Origin: Dioscorea cayenensis subsp. rotundata | Lineage: Eukaryota > Streptophyta > Magnoliopsida > Dioscoreales > Dioscoreaceae | Length of the DNA stretch: 64,000 nucleotides | Direction of reading: 5' to 3' | Assembly (NCBI RefSeq): GCF_009730915.1 | Contig: NC_052484.1 | Location: forward strand, 3,004,054 to 3,068,053 | Shown here: positions 1-11,400 of the stretch, piece after piece | Position numbering within the stretch: position 1 is the stretch's first letter | How the letters are laid out: every line of letters starts with the position of its first letter | Program-made: the position numbers and the translations under genes | Notes under the pieces: model-generated | Databases searched by the model: none | The model's input: only the letters and a program-made list of their open reading frames with translations | What the model was told of the DNA's origin: nothing

Positions 1-128
1 AAGAAATAAAAAAATCTAGTTAAAATAAAAAAAAATTATTTAAAAAGTTTCTTAATTTCATCTTTATACAAAATTCCGAATTCACCCATCAAATAAATTC
101 CAACCCAAATAATAAATCTTATTCATCA

Positions 129-162
129 TATTGGGCCAAAGCCCAACATCTCTCTAAACCCT
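129..162 (+). promoter_or_regulatory. Site II / telo-box promoter motifs upstream of UTP4
   Basis: TGGGCC (132-137) and its reverse GCCCAA (141-146) form a short palindrome. AAACCCT follows at 156-162, and further AAACCCT copies lie near 195 and 236, all within about 200 bp of the UTP4 start codon. In plants, telo-boxes (AAACCCTA) together with site II motifs (TGGGCC/T) are a known signature of ribosomal-protein and ribosome-biogenesis promoters, which fits the downstream gene. The motifs are directly visible; their activity is inferred. Confidence 0.5.
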
Positions 163-334
163 CAAAATAAATAAAAAAACAAAAATAAAAAAAAAAACCC
201 TTCAACTTCTCCATAATTACAACCCAACCCTCCCAAAACCCTTATTTCCGAGGCGCCGCCCCTTCGCCTCTCTTTTCAATTGGAGTGCGAGCGCTTGATC
301 GAGAAATCTAGGGTTTCAATCCTTCGCCTCTTGG

Positions 335-3300
335 ATGGGATCGAAGAGCAACGGATTCGCCAAGCCGAGGTCTTCTTCGATGAAGGGATTCCAGGTTTAT
401 AGGAATAGCTCCGTGGAGTGGAAGCCGTCGCCGGTTGTGGCGCTCGCTACCAGCCCTGATGGTTCCCAGGTCGCCGCTGCCCGTGACGATGGCTCTCTCG
501 AGATCTGGCTTGTTTCCCCTGGCTCTGTTGGCTGGCATTGCCAATTGGTTTGCTTTGTTTCGCTCTTAGCTCTCCGTTTTAGCTCGATCTTTGCTTCTCT
601 GTTGTTTGATTTTTATGATTTCTGGTTGTAGACGATTCAAGGGGACCCGAACTCCAGGGTGTCTTCGCTGGTGTGGTGTCCGCCGAGCTCCACAAGCGCC
701 GGGCATGGTCGTTTGTTATCTTCGAGCATTGATGGGTCTATCTCAGAGTGGGATATCTTTTCCTTGCAGCAAAAGGTCTTTTTTTTTTTGTTTCGACCTC
801 TCTGTATGGGCTTTTGTTTTGATTTTGTGAATATACGCTCTTAATTTCGGTTTTCTTAGTGTGCACATTTTCTTCAATTCAAAATCGTTTTTTTATTTTG
901 AAAATCTAGTTAACTTCCATGTGCACACAGTCTTGCAGCTAATTTTTTTTAATTGTTATGTGCTTACTGGATATTTGGTCTGTAATGATTTTCCTGTTAT
1001 ATATTATCGTTTTGGATGTTTTTGTTTTCTAGTCTTTCGTCTCTGTATGTTTAACCGTCAAATTAAATTCCTAGTAGTTGTATGAGGTTAATTTCCAATT
1101 TTGGCAGTCTTCATTTTAAGTTGGTACGTGCATACTGGATATTTGTTCTGTGATGATTCCTGTTGTTTCTTATGATTTCAGATATTTTTGGTTTTTTTGT
1201 CTTGCCCTTTATATTTGTACCTATCACTAGAATTAAGGTTTATTGGCAGAACTGATATGTTTATTTGCTGTAAATGATGGTTATTTCAGATTGTAGTAGA
1301 TTCTGTTGGAGTATCTATCTGGCAGATGGCGGTGGAACCATACAATGATTCATTGCATTTTTCAAACATTGGCTCAGGGCTTGTAGAAAATGGATTTACA
1401 GATGTTGATGCTCAAAGCGATCCGGAATCTAGTGAAAGTGATGATGACAATGATGAAATCAATTCTGTTGCTATCAGAATGGAAAATCAGCGATTGGCCA
1501 TTGCTTGTGATGATGGTTGTGTGCGTATCTATGATGCATCAGATGCTGGAGAAGTAACATATAGCAGGTCATTTCCCAGGGTTAGCGGTTAGATCTATAC
1601 CCATTCCTTGCATTTCTAAACTACATTCCAAGCAGGTTTATAATTATGCATTCCTGCAGGGCGCCTTTTGAGTGTTGCTTGGAGCCTAGATGGAAAACAT
1701 ATATTTGCTGGAAGTAGTGATGGGTATGCTTTCAACAATTAATTTGTTAATTTTGAAATGCAAGTATTATTTTATTTATTTTTTGTGATTGCTGTATTGC
1801 CTTATTGTATTTGACTATGTAAAATCTGGAAATTTTGCAGATTAATTAGATGCTGGAATACTTCATCATTTCATGAGACTTATCGTGTCACAGTTGGGCT
1901 GGGGGGCTTGGGTAGTGGACATGAAATTTGCGTGTGGTCACTATTATTTTTGAGGTAGGAGAAAATTTACTTTGAAGCTATAAGTAGGAAGTTTGATGAT
2001 CTTGTTCTCTGCCTATTCATTATTTTTAAGCTCTTTATCTCTTTTTAGTGCTTCCCATTCACATTTATCATTACAGGGATGGGGTCCTTGTTAGTGGAGA
2101 CAGTACTGGTAGTGTTCAGTTTTGGGACAGTAAGCATGGCACCCTGTTGCAGGCCCACACATATCACAAGGGTGATGTCAATGCCCTAGCAACAATTCCC
2201 AGTCATAGCAGAGTGTTTTCTACTGGTTCAGATGGGCAGGTAATTGTGTCCTCCTTGCATCAAATTCCATGTGATCTTCTCTAGAAATTATAGATGTCCA
2301 AAAATGAACTGAGAGATGTATTCCACCTGAAATGGGTAAGGGTTGTGGCTATGGTGATCTGATTTTCTGAAATGATTATAGATTCTATAGGACAGAATCA
2401 ATGGATAGATGGAAGAGCTCCTTACATTATAGTAAATTGAGTTTTCCTTCGTGAAATGTGCTACAGATTCTTAAAATGGAGTCAATTTACACATGGAGGA
2501 GCTCATTACACTGCATAACGATGAAATTGAGGTGTTGTTTGCTTAAATGTGCTACAGATTACCTTTCCCGTGATTTCATTTGCTTGTATATCTGAACCAT
2601 AGTCACCCAATTTGTTGATTTTTATTTATTTATTTATTTGAAAAATTGCTTATTGTGGATTTTTTTTTCACTGAATAATTTGGCCATTTCAAGTTTCCTA
2701 AATTCACAAAACATTCATTTTAAACGAAATAAAATTAAAGCATGTATTAATTTTTCTGTGTTAATATAAATTCTTTTCAAGGTCCTTTCAAACTAATCCA
2801 CAATTTTTATATCAAATTTTGAAATTTTCATGTCTCTAGGATTTCTCATAATCAGAATTTTTAAGCAAGCTTTAGAATCTATTCGATTGCCATGCTTTTA
2901 TCATTAGTTTTTTTGTTTCCTTGATGGCCTTTGGATTCATCATGAAGAACTAAAGAGCATTATGCCCAGATAACCCAAATGCTAGAACTTCCCAGCAATA
3001 GAAGAACATTATTTTTATAGGATGTAAAGGAGATGAAAAGATGAGAACATAATTCAGAAGAGATACCAGCAGGAGCACAACTGATTGCAAATACAATCTT
3101 GTCGCTATGGTGGATACAATGGGTCTGTAACAGCTTGATCATGCATTTGTCTCTTGTGTGTGTATGGGTTTTTTTTTAATCTTTACACAAGTTTAAGGCA
3201 TGGACATCACGTAATAGTAGATATCTGATAATGACCTATGGCATTAAAGAATTTTTTTTTTCATGTCTTGAAGTTATTGTTGTCTTTTTTCAGGTTATTT

Positions 3301-5464
3301 TATATAAATTGTCTGGTGGTACACTGGCTTCCGGTGATAAAGAGCAACCTGCTGAACAAATAAAGAAATGGGTTTATGTTGGATATGTGCGAGCTCATAC
3401 CCATGACGTCAGGGCCTTGACTGTCGCAACACCCATTTGTGGAGAAGGTTTGTCTAGAATCCAAATTTTATTTTTCAAGGCAGCTCTTTCTAATAATCAT
3501 GTCTATTTTTTATTAAACTATCCATGTATTTTAATTGATCCTTTGGCCATCCTCTTGGTCGCTGCCACACCGTAAGCAGAGCAACCACAAGATGAGAAGT
3601 TAACAAAAGTACGCCGTCGGGAGAAGCCTATCAGTTTCAGTTATCACAAATGGGCACACTTGGGAGTTCCTATGCTCATTTCTGCAGGTGATGACACCAA
3701 ACTTTTTGCTTACTCTGCAAGGGAGTTCACGCAGTTCTCTCCTCATGACATCTGCCCTGCTCCTCAACGACCATCCATTCAGCTGGTACACAATACAGCC
3801 ATAGATGGAGCTCCAATGATACTTGTGCAGTCATCTGATTGCTTGGATGTTATGCCTATAAAAGTTGGCAATAATGCTACTCTAAGTATGCCTTCTAGAC
3901 AACATGCCACAACTCAACTTCTAGCTCGAGTTAAGAGCAAAAGATCTCGAAAAATCATTTGCAGCTGCATCTCTAGGACGGGGATGCTGTTTGCATATTC
4001 TGATCACGTGAAACCCAATTTGTTTGAATTGAAAAAGCCTAAAGCAGGAAAAACTGGGTTCTCTGTCAACAAACTAGAGTTGCCTCGAGGGTTGCCTTTT
4101 GCACATTGTATGGTATTCAGTGCTGATTCTTCATGCTTGATGCTTGCTGGTCATGATAGAAAAGTATATGTAAGCTTCTTAACTATTTTCTCTGTCATTA
4201 GTAAGGGTTCGGCATGAAATTAAATTTGTATGAGACAGCTTAAACCTGATTCACATTACAATCTAATCATTCTAGAATTGCCTAGGGTGCCTCTTTACAT
4301 TTCTGGTGAGTCCACATTAAATGAGCACATTTATGCATTTGTCTATAATCTTCTGATTGCTGTGTCTTCTTTGTTTATGCACTTTTTCTAAGTCAAAGAT
4401 GTAATTGTTAAGAACTTGATATTTATCCTTCCATTCTGATAACAGGTTGTTGATGTGAGAAGATTAGAAGTAGTGCATACTTTTGTGCCTCATCGAAAGG
4501 AGGACGACTTGAATCTTCCTCCAAATGAACCTCCTATAACAAAAATGTTCACTAGTTCAGATGGGCAGTGGTTAGCTGCCATCAATTGTTTTGGGGACAT
4601 ATACATATTTAATCTGGAGACACAGAGGTCAGAAATGCAGTATGTTATTACTTGTTTAGTTTTCTTACTTTCTAGCTTAGTTAATTGTGTTTTCCACAAG
4701 TTCTTAGCTATTCTTTTACAGTAAGCTGTTTTTCGATCCCTTACCTTTTAGTAGTGGCAGGTTGTTTACATATATTAATTGGTTTGTTAATATTTTTCCT
4801 TTAACAGACAACACTGGTTCATATTTCGGCTGAATGGGGCTTCTATTACTGCTGGTGGTTTTCCTCCTGGAAATAGCAATGTGCTTGTAGTGACAACATC
4901 TTCCAACCAAGTGTATGTGTTCGATGTTGATGCAAAGCAGTTAGGTGAATGGTCGAGGCGCAACACATTTCTTTTGCCAAGAAACTTTCAAGAATTCCCT
5001 AGGGAGGTTATTGGGCTCTCCTTTTCACCTTCCTTACATTCAACTTCGGTCATTGTATACAGCACAAGGTTAGCCAATCTCTCGATGTTCATTTTTTAGT
5101 TCTTATTCTTCATTTTCTATGATCAAGTTGTGTAAGATCTGAATAACTCACTCTTATACACAGGGCGATGTGTTTGGTTGATTTTGGCCTGCCTATTGAT
5201 CGGGATGATGAATTACCGAATGGTTACGATCTAGCATTGGACAAATACGAATCAATAAAGTCTGCAAAAGCTAATCGGAAGAGGAAAATACGAAACCAGG
5301 AATCTAAAGTGCATAGTAAAAACTTTGATTTCTGTGCATTTGGAGATCCAGTTCTATTCGCCGGTCACCTATCGGAAAACTCATTGTTAGTCATGGAAAA
5401 GAGATGGATGGATGTCGTTCAAAGTTTCGATGCACCAGTTCACAGACATATTTATGGAACTTAG
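335..5464 (+). CDS. UTP4: UTP4/Cirhin-like WD40 protein of the U3 SSU processome
   Basis: Eleven exons join in phase with GT-AG borders: 335-547, 632-775, 1290-1587, 1660-1723, 1841-1954, 2077-2239, 3294-3447, 3580-4169, 4446-4627, 4808-5068 and 5164-5464. They sum to 2484 nt, a protein of 827 aa, close to plant UTP4 (Arabidopsis POPCORN is about 815 aa). WD40-type blades are visible from the N terminus, with repeated DG-S/GS and WD signatures such as [27 protein letters not shown] and [12 protein letters not shown]. An acidic Ser/Asp stretch lies in exon 3 and a basic patch (KANRKRKIR) near the C terminus. The family member is a t-UTP subunit acting in the nucleolus in early pre-rRNA transcription and 18S processing. 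The ATG was chosen because it is the first one and leads straight into the conserved first blade. The promoter motifs upstream agree with the role. I am sure of the family and moderately sure that every splice site is right. Confidence 0.9.
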
Positions 5465-6225
5465 GGAATTTATCACTGATTCAAACAAAGAAAAGATACC
5501 TTTTACAGTTCCTCTCATCGAGCTCACCGACCTGTTTAAGTGACTAAAGAACCGGCAACAAAACAGTAAAGGGAATGCAATGCTGAAGGTTTAACCAATT
5601 CGGGATCTTTTAACGATGGAGGCCATTGGACATTTGAAACTGTAAGATGAGGGCGAAAAAAGTCTTTACCAAGTTGTACTACAATCTTTTTTGCTTCTAT
5701 TGTAAAATTAATGTCCACTTAATACATGATTCTTTCTTTTTCTTTGCTTTGTTTTAGTGTGTTTTTGGCTGCTATTGTGTTTCCTCTTGTAAAAGTTTCA
5801 CTTGGTGTGTTATTAGACCACCTTGTGTTCTTCTATTTGGTTTTCAAACACAGCAGCTGGTATTAGATGTCAGATAATGTTGTAACCATGTTAGCCTCAA
5901 AAGTCTATTGAAGTTTTTTGATGCTTATAGATGTTGATGATCTTGTTTTCCTTTTCCCCCTTGAATATGTGTTAGTTTGTTTGAATGCCACTAATGTTAT
6001 TGAAATTCCTAAGCAGAAAGGACTACTTCGTACAATTTAATCAGATTACTTCATATAAGCTATTTTCTTTTATTATTTTAAATTTTTTGTTAATCTAAAA
6101 CCAAAATTATATTATCTAATATATTTATATTAGACCTTCATGATGAACCATTGGATTAAAATTCAACAGTCTTCGAGATAGCATACATAGTTCAGAGAAA
6201 TTTTCGTTCAGCATCCAAGGGGCAA
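5465..6225 (+). other. UTP4 3' UTR and intergenic DNA
   Basis: T-rich sequence following the UTP4 stop codon. It probably includes the 3' UTR and poly(A) region. I see no ORF or RNA gene here. Confidence 0.4.
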
Positions 6226-6238
6226 ATGTTTATTTTTA

Positions 6239-6652
6239 GTATGTTAAATAGGCAAGGTTTTTTTTTAATATGTAAAATAGGTTTATAATTGTAGCAGTAT
6301 TGTAGATATAAAAAATCTTTATACATTACATCATGTCAGTCAAATCAAGTGTTTTGTCAGGGTTTTGTCATAACTCTGTTGTAAAACATTGAGCTTGAGT
6401 GGTTTTAGCTAATTGTTTTGTAAGTAGTTTTGAGTCTTTCGGAGTTTATATAAGGTTCCTTACTGTTTGTATGGTGGACACATCTTGAATGAATAACAAT
6501 CTCTAAAGCTTTTGCGCTAAATCCCCTCATGTTCTTGCATATATCCCTCTCTCTATAAGCTTCCGACCCTAACTTTTACTTAACCTTGTTCTCTAGATCT
6601 TTCACCGACGTTCATCATCGACGGAGACCAAAGTAAGTTGAAAGGCATCCCC
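6239..6652 (+). repeat. Left arm of a large inverted repeat with promoter/leader character
   Basis: This arm matches the reverse complement of 7232-7668 at roughly 80-85% by eye over about 420 bp. Shared blocks include a strong TATA box (TTTATATAAGG near 6446-6456), the segment ATGAATAACA about 40 bp downstream, GCATATATCCCTC, and a final block ending in AAGTTGAA-GGCATCC. A TATATAAGG box followed by a transcribed leader resembles pararetroviral pregenomic RNA promoters. The arms converge on the fragment between them. Confidence 0.6.
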
Positions 6653-6739
6653 CAAAACCCAGGGTTTTTAATTATTCAATATAATTGAGTAATCTATTAA
6701 TTTTTCATTTAGAATTAGATGATTTCTGAAGGCATCTTT

Positions 6740-7231
6740 AACTAACGCTTTTTGTATTGTTGTTTCTCTATATTTTGGTGGAACAATATCTTCAGTTATA
6801 TAAGTCTTGCTTGTTCCCGTATCTATTATTCCTTTTTCTAAAATCTTGAATCAATCTTTAAATTCTAAAATAAAATCAATATTAAGTAGTTTATTATCTT
6901 TGTAATAGATAGCCATTGCATTTTCTATTGTCATTACATTTTCATTTTCATCTTTTTCTTCTTCTTGTATTATAATATTTTTCCTTTTATCTCCTATATT
7001 TTTTAGTTCTCCTTGTAACCGGCTAACTTTCTCTTCTAAAGTTTTCATTCTTTTTAATAATTGTTCTATTATTTCCTTATCTTTATTTGGTATGTTATTT
7101 GATCTTTCTATTTTTTATTCTTCAAAATTAATATTATAAAGATCAGAGACGCATTTTCTGCATAAAAATAATTCACATTTTTTACAAGTCGGTCTATGTT
7201 TTGTTATATGGAATCTATAACATTTATTAGG
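6740..7231 (-). pseudogene. Endogenous pararetrovirus-like polyprotein fragment (Cys motif, coiled coil, protease-like motif)
   Basis: Read on the minus strand, a cysteine motif C-x11-C-x2-C-x4-C-x2-C is visible around 7222-7150. It resembles the second Cys-rich motif described in badnavirus-like coat/polyproteins. A stop follows, then a Lys/Glu-rich segment predicted to be coiled coil (about 7048-6851). In another frame, around 6825-6786, comes an aspartic-protease-like IDTGTS motif followed by a conserved-looking proline segment. The order Cys motif to protease matches Caulimoviridae polyproteins. Stops and frame changes separate the parts, so it is a dead fragment. The coat, movement and reverse transcriptase regions are not seen. 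A gag-protease remnant of an LTR retroelement is the main alternative. Confidence 0.45.
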
Positions 7232-7668
7232 ATGCCCTTCAACTTACTTTAGTCTCCGTCGGTGATGAACGCCGGTGAAGGATATAGAGAACAAAGTGAA
7301 GTAAAGATTAGGATCAGAAGCTGAGAGAGAGAGAGAGAGAGAGAGAGAGGGGAGGGGGGATATATGCAAGAACAATAGGAGATTTAGCACAATAATTTTA
7401 GAGACTGTTATTCATTCAAGGTGTGTCCCCCTTACAAACACTAAGAAGCCTTATATAGACTCCAAGGGACTTAAAACTACTTACAAAATCATGGGCTAAA
7501 ACCACTCAAGCCCAAGGTTTTACAACATAGTTATGACAAGACCCTGACAAGACACTTGACTTGACTGACATGATGTGGAGTACAATGATTCTTCACTATC
7601 TACAGTACTACTACAGTTATAAGTCTATTTTACACACTAAAAAACAAACCTTGCCTATTGGTATCGTA
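7232..7668 (-). repeat. Right arm of the inverted repeat
   Basis: Reverse-complement partner of 6239-6652, with the TATA box on the minus strand near 7451-7460 (CTATATAAGG when read on that strand). It also holds a (GA)n run at about 7322-7350 that the left arm lacks. On the minus strand its inner end runs directly into the Cys-motif fragment, so this arm is the native-looking leader side and the left arm is the inverted extra copy. Confidence 0.6.
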
Positions 7669-7672
7669 ACAG

Positions 7673-8412
7673 TAATTGAGATGCAAAGTACTTTGATTTG
7701 AACAGTTAGATCCTGATCTGCAATCTAAATTGTTTGGCCTATCAGATCATGATCATATTGCATAATCAATCTAAATCGTTCCTATACTCTTAATCAATTT
7801 GAATCATCCATACACCGTGTCAAATCATGATTGTAATAAGAACTCAATCAATTTGAGTTGTCCATACACCGTACAGAAAAATTTTCGTTCAATATTCACT
7901 ATTTAACTTAATGGTAATATAATATTTTAATCTAAACCCCTCTCTACACTCTATATCTCTCATCTCCATTCTCTCTCATACTTTTGTCACTATGCATATT
8001 CTCTCTCTCTCTCTATATATATATATATGCTTTTTAATTTTGGTTTTTTAAATGAACATTCTTGCATTTAAAGCAAACATATCAATGGTATTTACTAGTT
8101 TAAATGTTGTATTCTTTTTAAAAGAAAATTTGATAATTTGATTAAATTATAACCAAAATAACCCAATGCAAATGGCAAAAAGATTAATGAAACTTCCAGT
8201 AATTGGTTTTAAATGCAATTACCCCTGTACAAATTTATTTACCAATCAAACAAAATAGTTTTCAATGCATAAATGATCCAATAGTAACTTCATTCCGTTA
8301 CTGCAAGATCATATTTTATGCTTGCAAACAATGAACTACACCAGAAATGCTATAAAAATAAATAAATAAAATAAAAAGAGCAGCGTGGGAAACAATATTT
8401 GAAAGCTTCAGT
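7673..8412. other. Intergenic; 3' flank of BXL6
   Basis: AT-rich DNA with short internal direct repeats of a 'CAATTTGAgT…TCCATACACCG' type near 7795-7875 and a short CT/TA microsatellite near 7995-8030. The segment next to 8412 should hold the 3' UTR of the minus-strand beta-xylosidase gene. No other gene is seen. Confidence 0.4.
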
Positions 8413-11400
8413 TCATGCTTCAATAAACAAAACATGCTCCAGTTCTTCCAGCTCAAGAACATGAACTCCCAGAGGCAAAACTCGCTCGCCGTGTTCATTG
8501 GCCATGCTCAAGTGTTTGCAAGGATCAACGGGAATATCAATTTCAGCATCGCCATTAGCAATCGTACGCACGCGTTCAAATCCAATCAATTGTTTCTGTG
8601 GCAAACCTGTGATGTTCGCTAACGATCTAGAAAACAAGATGACCGAGTGATCTCCATCCATCGGACCATTATTCACAACCGATACCTTCACTACAAATTT
8701 CAATGTCTCACAAGACGATATCTTATCAATGGGCACGTAATCAAGCCCGTCTTCACTAGCCATCCGTCTCATGGTTGATTCTAACAAGCTAATCCGGCGA
8801 GGTGCCGATTTGATTTTGTAAGAATACTTGGAGTAACTCAAACCGTATCCGAATGGATAAACCACTTTCCCTGTGTAGAATCTATAAGTTCTTCCAGGAT
8901 AACCTCGTGACGGATCAGCCCTCATGTTCATATCGTTCATAGGAACATTAGTGAATGATTCGGGATACCAAGTTACAGGTAATCGGCCTCCTGTTACAAT
9001 CCAAAATCATGTTAGATCATTTCAAGTATAGTGGATAAGCTTTGAAACTATTACTAAGTGAAAACTTCACCAACCCGGGTTAAAATCTCCGAAGAGAGCT
9101 TCTGCGACTGCCTGTCCCCCGGTTTCACCTGGGTATCCAATCCATAGAACACTTGCTATTTTTGGATCTCTTTTCGCAAATGAGATATCAAGAGGTCCGC
9201 CCCCCATAAGGAGAAGTATCAATGGGTTTTTGGACGCATGTGCAACAGCTTTGATGAGATGCATTTGTTTACCAGGTAGTAGCAGGCTTGTTCGATCATG
9301 GTCTTCGGTTTCTTCAGTAAGATTGAGACCGGCTACAACAACCACAGCATCAGCCTCTTGAGCGACATGGACAGCTTCTTTAAATCCGGTGGTTGAATAA
9401 CAGGGCACATCTAAACATCCAGAAGCAAATGTAGTTGTCTCAACATAAGCCTGGAGGCCCTTGTACAAGCTCTTTGGATTGCATGCAAAGCCTGAATACA
9501 GTCATAAAAATCAGAAAGAGCACTATTGATCTCCAAAGTCTATTAAAATGGTCCTAGTATGGGTTTGCTACATTACCCATTTGGCATATCAACATGTTGT
9601 CTATTCTAGGTAGTAGGTATAACTGCACTTCTGTCCTGAATTATAATTGAGAACTCATTTTGATCCATGAAAACAAACTATATTCATTTTGGTTCAAGGC
9701 TTATGTTTTTGAATAAAGACCAAAACTGCTCAAATTTTTCACAGTTTGACACTATTCTTACACTCTTCATCTTAGTTGAAAGCCCAAATTGAACATATTC
9801 TAGATGCAAGGACCAAAGTGAATATTGAGATTCAGTTCTTCACCAGTATTCAATTCATGAACTTGAAACACACACCAGAACAATCACATCTTGAAGTAAT
9901 GCCATCTAATTATTCAAAGTAAAGGAATGTGAATTAGTATGGCAAGAGATAAACCTGTATAATCTCCACCCAATATGTCAGTATCATCCGCAGCAGGACC
10001 AATAATAGCAAGTGACTTGACCTTGCTCTTCTGTAATGGCAAAAAGTTCTTGTCATTCTTCAGAAGCACAATGCCCTGCCTTGCCGCTTCCAATGCGAGC
10101 TCCCTGTGCTCCTTGGTACAAACATCATCAGTCCCAAACCGTCCAAACCGCTGCTTTTTGGGTACTCCATCAAACAATCCAAGTCGCAGCTGAACAGAGA
10201 ACAGGTTAAAAAGAGCACGGTCTATATATTTCTTCTCAAGCTTCCCTTTCTTTACTGCCGATTTAGTGTGGCGGAGCAAGTAAGTCCCACAATTAATATC
10301 CATCCCTTCATCACAAGTCAATTGATAACTAGATGTCACAATTCAATCAGGTCAGCTGCCAAAAGCTTGTTAAACAACTCAATTCTGCATTCAAGACATT
10401 GAACTCTCACCAGCTTTTAGGACTTCAGCCACAGCATCTTCAGCTGTTGGTGCGTACTTCTGATCCTCATGAATTATTGCAACGGCATCACAATCAGAAG
10501 TGATGTACCTACATTGTGTCATTTAATCAAATACACGAAATGCATATGTCAGAAACAGATAAACAACAAGAAGAAGAAGGCCAAAGAACTCACCCTTTGA
10601 ATCCCCATTCTCCTCTGGCTTTCTCAAGGAGATCACCACGAGCACAAGCTGGGACGCCATTGACCTGATTGTAAGAACACATTAAACAGCTCGCCTTACC
10701 ATCCTTGATGCAACTCCGGAATGGCGGCTGGAATGTGTCCTCCATATCTTGCTTGGTGACCTGACAAAGAGAAGAACCACAAGCTCAGAAGCTAAACCCA
10801 AATGCTAACCATTACTCTTCACCATCCCATTGAATGTGTATCTAAAGAAACTGTGCCATTAATTAAAGATCATCATCAATGTAATACTCACAACACTGAT
10901 TAAAAAAAAAAAATAAACACAAGCTAAGACTTTCTAAACCATAACCAGCACACTGAAGGTGAATCTAGAGAAATTGCCATTTATTGAGACAATTAGCAGT
11001 GCAGTGCTTGGAATACTGATGAAAAGAACAAGATAAAAGCTTACCATTAATTCTTCACTGGAGCATTGGAGATGTATGTAGAGAAATTGTGCCATTCATC
11101 GTGATTGTAAGCAATGTAGTGTTTGCAACATTGATAAAAAGAACAAGCTAAGAAGCTAAACTGTAAGCCTAATTCATCACTAGCGGAGCATTGAAGACAT
11201 ATCAAGAGAAATTGTGCCATTTATTGATATCACAAGCAGTGTAGTGCTTGCAGCACTGATAAAAAGAGAACAAAAAGCCAAGAAGCTAAACCCTAATCAT
11301 AATTACTCATCCTCACATTGAAGGTGTATCAAGGGAAGTTATGCTATTCATCAAGATCATACACACTACAATGTTTCCAACACTGATAAAAAGGAACAAG

